A model generated the notes under the pieces. That model was not told where the DNA came from and made no database searches. It worked only from the letters and a program-made list of their open reading frames with translations. Below are positions 1 to 12,600 of a stretch of DNA of 64,000 bases, piece after piece (position 1 is the stretch's first letter; each line of letters starts with the position of its first letter). The stretch covers positions 5,750,366 through 5,814,365 of the forward strand of contig CM024170.1 of the NCBI GenBank assembly GCA_013433145.1, read 5' to 3'. The translations under genes and the position numbers were made by a program. Source of the DNA: Ascaris suum (lineage: Eukaryota; Nematoda; Chromadorea; Rhabditida; Ascarididae).

Positions 1-1000
1 AGTGAATACGTGATTACCCTAGCTGATGTTATTCTGCGAGTGAATGAATCTGGTGCCAACTGCATTGATACTCCGCGCCAAAAGGCGCCCTAGTCGATGC
101 CAAACGCATTCAGGTGGGAGGGACCACCGCGCCAATTTGGGGCCTCTAAGCAGATTAGCCCGAAGGCTCTCGAAGCAATCCACATGTCAGAGAAGTTGCA
201 TTCGACAATGTATGGGTAATTCCTTACATCCAGGCTATCTAAATAGGGGAAGAACAGAAGATGCGAGGGAGATAATACAATTATTGAACAATCTCACGAA
301 ATGAGCTGCAATTAGGTGATAAGCACACACTGGAAAGACTCTAAAATTAGGCATTTGAATGCGAATTAGAAAAAAACGCAGAAATTTCTGCCCTTCACTC
401 ATGCAGACGCTCGTGACTGCTCGTTGCCCAAATGCCATTTTTAGCAATTTCACAATTCATATCCTACTTCATTACGCAATAATGATCCTCCTGCGCACAA
501 CAATTGATAACCACACATTTCAGTAAAACAGTAAGACAAGCATTTTTTAATGGGGCGAGAGATGAGGGAGCCGCTCATAAACTTTACATCAACTAGAACA
601 AGTCAGTGACCTCTAGCATTGTACTCAAAAAAATATCCGATTGCAGCAATGCAAGAATTTATACCAATCAGCAAATTCCTTCTGAGTCACTAATAAGAAT
701 TCGTAAACAAAACGAAATTCAAACGTGCATATATATCAACGGCCACAATGACCAGCTCTTCTTCGTTCTCTATTTGTGCGAAAATAACTATAATGTTCAA
801 ACGCTGTGCAAAAACCGTTCTCCTTAACAATAGTTTGTTGAAAGAAGTAAGACAGTAGAAAGAAAAATAACGGGTCTTCGACCGACCGAAAAGGTTCCCA
901 AGGACCAACAACAGACATCCACTACTTCTTTTCTTCTCGCTAAAATCACTGTACCCTAAATGATCAAATATTGTCATATAAACTGTTACTGCACACAAAT
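1..1000 (-). other. Window edge: possible further KMT2 exon(s), unassigned
   Basis: Two minus-strand frames are open between about 250 and 20: one containing [20 protein letters not shown] and ending in a stop near position 96, the other containing [20 protein letters not shown]. Possible acceptors CCTATTTAG (near 244) and TCTGCTTAG (near 150). Neither matches a KMT2 segment I recognise. From 300 to 1000 I see nothing assignable. Confidence 0.2.
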
Positions 1001-4000
1001 TAAATTCTCGTTTATATGCTACAGCAGAAGTGAGTAAAGCAGATTCCGCAAATGTGGGTTAAATAAAAGACGAACTGGTAGAGTGCAGCCATGCTGACTT
1101 CTCCAATGAACGTGCTCATCGACGGGTACAGTGTCTCTTCATCGACCGGACACTCGAACATACGCGTATAGTAGTCGCGCATAAATACCAAACGCATATC
1201 GCCCACTCGACTGCCCACTATCGATGGTTTATCTGCAGTCATAGGCATTAACAGCTGAACCAACTTGATGAAAACCACAGTCTGTAATCATCCAAGAAGA
1301 AAGAAAGCTCCACCCAATGTGGAAGAAATTCATGGAAGAATATGAAGAGAGAATGAAGAGTCTGCCTGGACGAATGAAAATGACCACACAATCCTCACCC
1401 GCTGCTGCCATCAAAATAACAGCGTTAAATTTAAAATTAATCCTCTATTTCAAATGAAGACAGAATAGGGCATAAAATTACCAGTTCTGTCGGGCAAGTC
1501 AGTAAGTCCGCAGGCAGCAAAGGAGGATCGGTCGATGCGCGGTATGGGCTCGAGTGCTCTGCGAGGCAAAGGAGGACACAACCTCAGCTGAGTGGAGATG
1601 CGCTCCACTAGAAGTTCGAACTCATTGCTTGTCCCTACAGGCAGTTTCTTTTGCTGAGTCCTCTTCTTCTTTGGCTTTGGCCCATCTCCATGTCTCATAC
1701 TTTCACCATCTATAACACAGTTCTCTTTGAGAAGAAACGTCTATTGTGACTTATGTGATCAGTTAAGTGGAAAGCCCACAGTTATCTTCAAGAAGAATAG
1801 AATTCGATAAAGTTGTTCAACTATCAAAAACAAACGAACTCCTTAAATATTCAGTGAGTGAATAACTACCAAAATGGCCGCTGATCTTTTAACTTTTGCG
1901 TAGGCGGAAAACAACCGCAATTAATTTATTTCTCTACTGGAGATATATGCAGAAGGAGATCGTGGATTCTCATCATTAAACCACTGAGTGAGTACCCGGT
2001 GTCTAACGTTATGTCTTCCCATATCAATACTTGGCACCGCATTTCGACTCGCTAACTTATCGTACAGCAGTCACTTCCCATAGCAAATGAAACGACGTCT
2101 CAAATTCTACAACACACATACAAGGGGTGACAAAATTACCGTGAATATCGAAGCCGGAGTATGGCGTCCTTTGTGACTGGTATGGTTTTCCAGGATGAGA
2201 CTCTAAAAGCCTTTTCAGCATTCCGCTTTTACGTGCGGCCTCCGCACCTGAACATACATGTTTGTGGTACCGCACATGACAGACTGCGATTACCTCCTCT
2301 GTCCTATTACAGAACAAAACATCATGTTTTAAGTGCACCTGCCAATATCACTTTGTTACCGCCTGCGTGGAATTGGTAGTGGAAGTGTAAAAAGCAAGAA
2401 AAAACGAACCAAACAAAGGAGCGAAAAGAGAGGGAGGAGAAAACAGAGAAATTGTGGAAGAAAAAGAAAGTACGTTGATTAAAAATATCTGAAATTTCGA
2501 TACACGACTTCGCGCGCATCAGCAAAACCGGTCACATGACAACTCAAATAAGAAAAACAAGCAACGACATCCACGACCACTGCACGAACAAGAACTTTCT
2601 ATAAACGGTGCGAGTGCCTTAAAGTATATCAGATCCTATTCGAGATTACTATGCCTATAAAATGTGGCAATAATTGTACTCGAGCATTCTTTAAAAAAGA
2701 AAGCACGAACCATCAACCATGATGACTGCCTGCGTGAGGAGATGATCAACCACGTCGTAAACGTCCCTCTCTAACTGCGAAGTCAGTTGACTGGCTACCA
2801 CATCACCCAATACTGGTGTACGCACGAACTCATCCATGCCATCTTCATCCCGCCTCCGTTTCCTCACCACTTTGGTCCGTGCCTGCCAGTCGCCAGATGC
2901 CGAAGAACCGGGCCGCCCGCTTGACGGTGTTGGAGGACCTTCGAAAAATTCACGATACACTTCACGTTTCAAAGAAGGCCGTTCATGTTAACTTTATCGC
3001 CGTAACTCCTATCTCTCACCCACCCTTCTCCTTCCCGTAGGTTCTCACATGTCTGAATACGTTCAAACATTCATCTTGAGTCTAACAGACCGCTGTTTTT
3101 GTAAACAAAAAAGCATCGCAGAAGCCGTAGTGGAAAGTATCACAGACTTACATAATTCAGCCTCATTATACCGCATGTACCTTGCCTCTTCAAGTAAGAT
3201 CAGAACAACCATTCAATGACAATATTAGTTTAATGAAGAAATAAAACCCGCCAATATTTAGGGTCCTAAAAAATCAAACGGCTAGAATCAAGTGCAAAAT
3301 CGCAAATAAGTTTCTAAAGTGTGGATTAGTAACGAAACCTACGTATAGCGAACGTAACGGATGCCAACATATCATCCCAATATTTCAAACACCAGTAAAT
3401 TTTACTATGCAGTAAGAAATCGTACAGATAGAGGGTGGATACGGTAGGAATGTGGGTGAAGAGTTTGGGAAGGAGACGATGCTCACAAAATTCGGGTGAA
3501 TATCTTATTTGCAACGAGGATAGAAGCCCACTTTTACAATACATGCCTCTTGTATGGGGTGCAAAACATGACAATAGCTCAATAACGTGGGCAACAACCA
3601 ACCAACCTGAACAAATCTGTGATTGCTCTGATTCAACCTTCGGCTGTATAAACGAAGCATGCCCTATGCTACCGTTCGGTGGAATGTACTGTTGCATCGG
3701 TGGCCTTCCTGGATAGACATTGTTAGCACCTCCCATCTGCGTGTAGGGAGGAGGCGCTCTTACCGCACCAGGTGACATCACATCTCCCGGTGCCGGCTGC
3801 CCGGGGACATGTGGATGAGGTGCTCGTATTGGATTCACATTTGGCATGCCCGGTTGTGAAGGAGGAACAGGAGGGGGAATATGCGCCAAAAGGTCGGGAG
3901 GAATGTTGTTCTTCACTTCGAAGTCGCGAACGTTTGATAAATGCTGTTTGATGTCGCGCTTGCAGTTCTCGAGATCCTTCTGACGGATAGGAATCGCGTT

Positions 4001-6602
4001 TATCAGTGAGGCCAACGACGACCTAAACAACCGCTTTCAGCAGCATGAAATACCGAATAAATACAATACGTTATATGTGTAACCCAAATGTGACCAACCC
4101 AATTAATTACGTTCAAGAGGAAAGAACTGCATCCTAAGCAGACGTTAAACAGATATGGGGAACTGCAAGTGATCGTACAAAAAACACATTCGCCCGAATG
4201 ATTCGAGCTCAAGGCCGAGTTGCATCCCGCTGTAAACAAAGGAGCGGGATGCAACTCGTTGAGCGGGATGCAACTGTGGATAAAAATGGGCTCAACGTAA
4301 CTGTTAGATATGGAACTCTCAAACGGAATATGTCTATACGGAAGCATCCACTGAACATGCTCAACGAAAGGTTCTTTTAAACCTTCGATAAACAAAGCAA
4401 AAGTAGTCAAGAACTTGTTTCCTTTTGAACAAATCCACATTTAATATAAAACAGCAGGAAGTCATGCTTCTGCAAAAACAAAACCAACCGATCCGATTCG
4501 TTCAATTCGACGTCGATTCTACGCCCGCTAGCATCGAACTGCTGGTTGTTTTTGTTGAGCTGCCGCCGTTTGGCCGTCAAATTTTTCTTCTGCTTTCGCA
4601 TCCGCGCCAGGTCGTTCTCGATGACCTATATTAACAATGAACTATAACCTTCACCTCTTGCCTTAATAAAGGGATATTTTAACGATTATTCATTACAGCA
4701 TGGACACTTCCAGCACTTCTGCGAAAGGCTTTGTAGCGATATCTTCAGAGCATTATGCATCAAAACAAAGTGCAGAGATTTAAAAAAATATTCTCGTGCA
4801 TTGAATACAACAACTCAGCAGCAAGAAAAAAAGCAATCAAAGGAACAGGCAATTAAAAGAAAAGGCAATTTGCAAGAACTTCAGGCTGCCGCAATATGCG
4901 GCTTACGATTTCCTTTATAGGCCTCCACAGGGCTTTATGGTATATCATGATATCATTTAATCCTCCTCCACTGCCCAAATCCTAGGCATTCTCACAGGAC
5001 AGACTATTTTTAAGAGTTTTGTCGTCATGCGTTATAATAGCCCACAACTGCTAACCAGTGGGGCACTTAACAATCGCGAGATAACCAACGCAATAAATCA
5101 CGAAACACATCCTCCACACACGACATTTCATCAAAACCGAAGAAGCTGCTCTCACCTGCTGATACTTGGCAAGTTCGTTGCTACGTCGTTGCAAAAGATT
5201 GTAGTTGTCAAGTACCTCACTGCTCAACTGCGCGAGCACAGTACGTGGACTGCGTGCAGGTGGCGGACGAGTCAGCCCCGCACCTGTCCCACCTGCCCCC
5301 TCTCCATCCTGAATTATTGCTATTCTTTGATTCAAATCAAACTGCACTTGCATGTAATTACAGCGGCTCCATAAAAATTTTGATAAGTGAAAATTGCTGA
5401 ATATTCTGAGAAATCAATAAAGTGGCGCAAAATAGGAGCGAATCTACACCCAGTCAAAAAATTGCGAGATTCTGTGAAAGAAGGCCCTATCGAAGAAGAC
5501 AGCCCAACTCCATTCATAATGTGCAATACTGCACATCAGTAAAACTCAAAGATTTTTTCAGACTAGATTTTACATTACTGAAGGATAAAACACCGATATC
5601 CGAACGCAAGGGAATCCGATAGTTTCTTTGTCGGGCAGAAATATTTTCACTCATAGAAATATTCATCTTTTTTCCATTACGAAAAAACCACAAAAAAATT
5701 TGGTTAAAATGAATCCATAAAGAAACAACCTGCGAAGAATAGTATCCGCTTCTGCCCGGCGACCCGCACTTCGGTGAGCCAATAGATGCCCGCAAAAGAG
5801 CCGGTGCCAGTCGCTTCAACCGTGGCTGCTGGAAATATTTCATTAATTCTTACTTGCAGAAAGAAGTCACTACGATGTAACTGTTGTAAGTCCCCGGTAG
5901 CAGCAACAACCTATTCTATAACAAATTCTCCTTTCTATCTGTTTTCCAGAAAGTTCGACTAAAGAATGTTCCGCTTAGCAACACGTTCGTGAGCATTAAA
6001 TGCAGGCATTCACTTAGCTGGGAGAACAGGCTCGGGTAACGTGGCCTCGCCAGGCATCTCTTTGAGAACATTTGCAAATGCTGTTCACGGCGAAACAAAA
6101 ATTCCATCCATTTATGAAGTCCACTACTGTTAAAGCAGCTACTGCTTAAAGCAGTTTCATATGCAATGAAACGACTGCTGACGAAGGCGGCGCTCTTGGC
6201 GAAGGATAAATGGTCCAGAGAGGAAAGGAAAAATAAGTGAAAAAGATTAAAATCTGAAGAACGGGAGGTTCCTGTAGTACATATGATGCAATTCCGAAAT
6301 GACGCAAAATGTAGTTTTATTCGTTAAAACAAGACGAGAAAAGAGCACTTCTTCACCACGTTTCTTCAGTAGCGAGTAGAAATAACAAAGAGCATTCCAC
6401 TACATCCCGAAACGGTCCGCACTGATCACATGGAACTGCGCAGTAAAACAGACACCTCAAACATACATGCGCTAACTATACCACAATAAACGCAGCTTTA
6501 AACTATTATAAACGCTGGCGCAAGCATCACGACTGAACGCTTGTGATAAACACTTACTAAGCAATGACGTATACATGCGTGCATGTGTATCCATACATGC
6601 AC

Positions 6603-6680
<78 letters not shown>

Positions 6681-9600
6681 TGCACAGAATGCACGCACGT
6701 ACATTTGCGTATGTACTCATATACATATATATATGCATACATGTTTATATATGTACGTACATATGTGTAAAAAGATCTGCGCCCACGTAAACATAACAGT
6801 ATATATGTTTACATATATTTTTTGAAGGCTCTCAGACGATCATCCCATATCAGTATGGTACTAACCTTTGCCCGATTGGCACGGTTCTCTCTGGCCCTGT
6901 TTACGTACTCCTGACGACTGTTCGCATCAAGAGACCTCCACATCCTGTGTATGTGCTTCACTCGCTCGCACCACTCGGGATACTCTTTCTTCCACTGTGG
7001 GTAATTCACATTCGCGTAGAGCACTGCTGCCTTTGTTGCTCTCTCCCCCAACGGCTCGTCCTCTTCCCATCGTTCTGTGGCTTGATTCACGCGCTCCACA
7101 TAATTCTCACCCATCTGCCAATATATGATACAACTGCTGCTCGAAAATAACAATTAAAAAATTCCTCGGCACGACTGGTGACACAAACATATCAGAAAAT
7201 AGAATAATCACTACTGCATTCATCCACACCATCGCCTCCATGCAGAAAATTCGCTATCCCTTTGACCGTTATATGCACCTCCTCCCCTATAACTTTCCCC
7301 GCCGAACTTCGAACACCAACTTCATACAATTTCCATACATCTGTTCTCATGTCGCTTTCGTCGTATCCCCATACCATGTGGACAAAAAAAAAACTGCATC
7401 ACAGAAAGCAGTTGGGCGATGTTCCCGAAAAAATGCAATACAGATAGCAATAGGGAACTTCACCAGAGTCCACACGTGAATGATTCTCTGTACGCGGTGC
7501 ACGCGGAGCGGGGTAGAAGAAAGAAAAAGTGTAGACATCCCGGAATACAACAAATTGGCGAATATCTAAGACCTACTCTCTGCGTACGCAACTGCACGTG
7601 CGTCTGTCTTCCCAACAGTTTCAACTTGGCAGATCGGGAGCCATCAAAGCCAAGGTTGCAAAATTTGATAGGTATGATACACTTCCTTTATTTGACTTCC
7701 TTTATCCATCTTTCACGTAGATCCACTCATTTCAAGCTTTTGAAGGCAATCAAAAATTTGTATGTAGTCTGCATCGGTCGGATCTTCATTTAAACCGATC
7801 GGATCACAAAAGGACGAAACTTTTTAAAGGTCTTACATGAGCGATCAAAGATATCTGGCATATTTTATTATTTCTTGGTAGCCTTTGAAACTCACTAACG
7901 GCCTGTGAGTATGCCTAAAGTGGATACTATGTCCCCCCCCCCTTTCGGTGCGGCTCAACACTCATTTAAGCTCGCTGCATTGTGCACGGAAGTTTCTGAT
8001 GCTACACACTAACTAATCAATACGAAGATCAGTCTAGAAGAATAATTTATAATACGCATTATATGGAACGAGTTTTGTATTCCTAGCTTCAGTGGTCTCC
8101 GAGTTTAGATTATCTGAGAGACAAATAGGTGCAAAATGTGCACAGACTTGTATATTTGCATAAATATATGTTAGATTAACGCGTGCTGCAAATACAAATT
8201 TGCATGAGAACTGCCACCTAGTCCATCAGAAACTTGAAGAGATGATTGATTGCAAGATAGAAGTGTAATTAATCTACGACAACATCGAATGTTAAAGTAA
8301 GCATTAATGGAAGAACCCAATTATACATTGTCACATGCCGATACCTGACTATTTGATCGCGATCCGGAAGACTGTAAATTCGTCTGTAAAGGGTACGCAG
8401 AACTTGAATGAGGCCCCGCCGGGTGCTGGCTAGCCTGTCCATCACCTCCTCGCCCGTTTGTGTTCCTTGCCTTCAAAAAACACTCTTGTACTGTAATAAA
8501 ACATCGGTCGATGACGTTCTGTCGAACAATTAACAGAATGCTTCCTGATACCATCATCACATCGGCGGATCAGTCATTAAAATGCAACACTTCATCGCTG
8601 GACTCAATAGACATAAACGCAGATGAATCTTTAAGATATGATCACATCTTAAATCACCTAATCTAGGCGCCGCTTCATGGATTGGACTTTATCAGCGGGG
8701 TCACCAATCTATCAATAAGTGAGAACAGTAACTGTTTTTGAATAAGAGAACCCCGCGAGGAAGCGATCATGCTAAACCGCTGCCGATGAAGTTTCAAGCA
8801 ATGTTCGCTGGCTGACAGCATCAACTCATAAGTCTTTAAAAATTGAGCGAATTGCCACTGAAGGATATCTCTCTTTTCAACATTGCAACGGTGTTCACAA
8901 AGGAAACAGTGGAGGGATCGGTCTATAAATGTTGGATAAATATTTCAGATTCTTAAGAGCTCCCGAACATTATCGTCACTTACGTTATCAATACGAAACA
9001 ATGCCATAAATGTAGTTTTTTTTTTGAAAACAAATATGCAAAATTCTGCATTTGATTAGAAAACTTCAACAAATTTCGACACCTTAGACTTGAAAAAACC
9101 GTCTCAACGCATTCAGGAAAGATCGTCTCAGAATCAGCCTTCAGCTCCCCCTTCTCTGTATTCCACTACGCGTTCTTTTGAAGACCACAAATCTTCCTGC
9201 ATTCGGAGGCGAAATAATTTCGAAACGAGCTGTTCAAAAACGATAAAAATGGTTATATTTACTTAGGCAGCGAAGGAAAATGATCATACATAAAAAAGAA
9301 CCTGTTGAGCGCCGTGAAAGTCGAGAAGCGACCCATGTTGCTGTGACTGTCCCGACGCTGCATCTTCGCATGTAGTCCCTCCTTCTATAAACAACATTCA
9401 ACAACACAGACAATTCACGCGCCCACTTCACGTTCGTTTTTTGGGATGCCTCAGCTCTGTTAAACCTCCATAAAAATGAGAGAACATGAGGCCGTATACA
9501 ACTTTACTTACAGCCAGTTAAACGATGAAAATAGTTACTGGACAGTGCCTAGTGAACACTGTTTCTATTAAAATATACACTTGCCTCATCTCATAGAAAT

Positions 9601-12600
9601 GATCTAAAACGTTTGACGATATAAGAACCTCCACAGTAACAGACGACACGACATCCGTCAGAAGATATGCCTCAACACTGTTCTATCTGCCGGATGCACA
9701 GCCGTTTGTCACAAAAACAGCGCAATTCCCACTTCACTTTTAAAACAGCAATCCACTACAAGAGCTGACTAAGCATCTTCGGCATTCAGTAACATTTGTT
9801 TATTCGCTTACTGACTTCATACAGTATGCAAACTTCACTTCCGACCACTGAAGATTTCGCTAACTCGATTTTGAACACTGGCATTCAAAAGACGCCGACG
9901 CGTAAACACACTGAGGGGAAGGGAGATTTCTCACTTCATAACAACTGAAAAGAATGGAAAACTCACATTTCGAACTCGAGCATGCACTCATCTTCCCTCA
10001 ACATACGACTCAAACTTTTATGTCTTTGTTGCCACCTTCTTTTCACTTCCCAGTGAAGAGTGACCCACTAACATGACAATGACAACCTTCACCGCTTGCA
10101 AGAATATGATAAAGTAAAAGAAACAGAAGAATTCAATCGCTTTATCGATCTTCGCGTACGCGCCCTTTCATCCTCAATCCATTAAATACGACTTAAAAGT
10201 GAAGTCACTGTATTCGACAACAAACTTCGCATGCGAACATATAGGAAGTCAATGGCGAAAATGCAACGGGTTACCGTTTGTGGCCGCGTCTAAAGTGTCT
10301 TCGTCGTCGTCGTCTTCACCCTCCATTAGCAGTTCGTTAATGTCGAAATTATCGAAATCAATTTCCTCCATGTTGCCAAAAATATCATTCTCGGTTATAT
10401 CACCCAGAAGACTCTCACCCTCACGCAAAGCCTACAAAAGTGTGCCTGCTCCATCACAGACATTATAGAGCCGTATTATTCTTTAGCATATCTTCGAAGT
10501 GTCGGAGCGAAGGAATCCGAGCGGGGATCACGCAGTAGACTTCCTAATCAAACACTTATATAGGAAGATTTCAAAGTGCAACGTGTTTTGAATAATGCTC
10601 GCATTTTCAATTTTCCTAAGACAACGGAACGGAAAGTACTTACGAAATTGGCAATTGAGAGTACTCTGAATGTAGTCTTCAGTGGTTAGAGGATGCATCA
10701 ACAGAAACACGCAATAAGTTCGCAATCTATGCACTTTGAGATTATGGCAACTCTGCATTCAATGTTATCTAAGCAGTCCATTAAAAAGAAAGTTCCGTTG
10801 AGCTCTTCCTCATATTTTACGTGAATGAAGGAAGGGTGATGACTGAAAAAAGAGGACGGAAGTCCGTCGAGATTGAAGGCCCTACAGTACTTCTGCTAAT
10901 TTCCTCGCTTTTCTTTATCGAACTCTACGAAAACAGTTTTTACACCTTCCGAGACTTCGAGAGAGTAGTGGCCGCCTCTTCGATCCCCCCCCCCCCCTCT
11001 ACGTCCCTGACTGATCAATGCAATCTCCCGGAAAACTTTTCAACTACCTCCTTCATTCAAATGATGCCCGAATCATCATAACGAATAAACATTTTTCCAG
11101 TCGGAGTAATCATCGCTGAATACAACAAACGATACCTAAGTTTTCCCAGAAACTAAATCACAAAAATCTGAAACGTTTAAAACTTGTGAGGCTCTTTTTC
11201 TCCGAATTTCCCCCTCTCCAACGTGGTGCGAGGATACTTCCATACTTCACATCGTAACAGAAACAAACTGAACAAAGAGCAGCAGTAATAAAGAATCAAC
11301 TCAGCTTCCAATATTCGATGTGCTACCGCAGCTCTGTTTGACCTCACATAAACTAGTGCAATGGGTTTTTAAAAGAGCTTCCTTACATTGATCTCAAACC
11401 AGCAATGTATTCAGAGATCCAATTTAATCAACGGCCAGGTTTACCATCAAAAAAAGATTGCTTCAGAGCGGAATCATGTGAAGATGTCAAGGAACGCACA
11501 CCCCACAGAGACATCCTCATTGAAGCACAAACCTCAGAGTCAGCCTCGTTCAGTTCGAACACCTCTTTCTGCCTTTCCTGACCGAGTGTCGTCCTGCTGA
11601 ATTCTTGTGGCAAACTTGGTTCGTCAACGACAACTTCTAAGAGATTCCGACCCTCTACAGGCCGCATTCCAAAGAAGCTCTCCTAAAAAGGATATAAGCC
11701 TTCATCAATAGAACAGAGGAACCATGCAAATACGTGCTTGCACTGAATATCAATTAAATAAATATTGCCTGCAACAGAAAACGGGTAAAAATAATAGATT
11801 ATAACAGCACATCAAGCCAATTATCGCAATTACGAGTAATGGCATGTCACAGCATATAATCAATAGAGATGGTCATGGGGATCAGCGTATTCTTCATTAC
11901 AGAGCTCAACAATCCCGCACAAACTGATGAGAAGCTTACAACAGTTCAGAATTTCTCATATACCCTTTATACCCTCTTTCTCAGTATCTCAGTATACCCT
12001 CTTTTTCATTCAATTCATTTCAAATCAAAACCCTTCAAGCCACTTAGGCATTCCTCCCATACTACCGATTAAGCTTGAGAGAATCAATTTGTCCTTCGAA
12101 GTTATGAAAATTATCCGACCAAAATTTGATATGGCAGAATTAGAGCAGATCGAAAAGATTCATTTAAATTCAAATTAAGACCAAATTTGCTAACGAATGT
12201 TTTCGCGGAAACAGTTAACAAAATCGTAGAGGAGCCGGAACGCTCTTAGACGGAACTTCTCGAAAATTTTCCACGAAAAGATCAAACTCTTATGCTAATA
12301 TCATAATTTTTTGTTTTCGCATCTGATTAGAGGTCACGGTTGCGAGGATCGCCATGAAGAGCTTCTATTTTAGGGCAACCCTCTCCCAACATGCAAATCG
12401 TTGAAGCAGTTTTCCTCTCCCTATCTCCGCTCGCGAAGTGAAGGGCGAGTTTGCCGATTATAATCTCTAAGTGATTAATTAACTTTACAGTTCTTTTTCC
12501 AACCTTTAAAACTTCACGTGACATTTTTTGTATAATACTGCAGAGTGCAAACAGCAGCGTGGCACAACTCTCACCACGGCTGATACTAACCTGTATGATA

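Noticed and set aside
5916..6107. Possible extra KMT2 exon ([17 protein letters not shown] or [14 protein letters not shown]) after the HMG box
   Set aside because: No frame keeps phase with both neighbours, whereas skipping it does.
6498..6825. Several Tyr/Ile-repeat open frames on both strands
   Set aside because: They are translations of the (TA)n microsatellite and its degenerate tail.
10199..10468. Plus-strand Ser-rich open frame
   Set aside because: It is the antisense of the acidic KMT2 exon at 10275-10431; GAC/GAA codons read as serine on the other strand.
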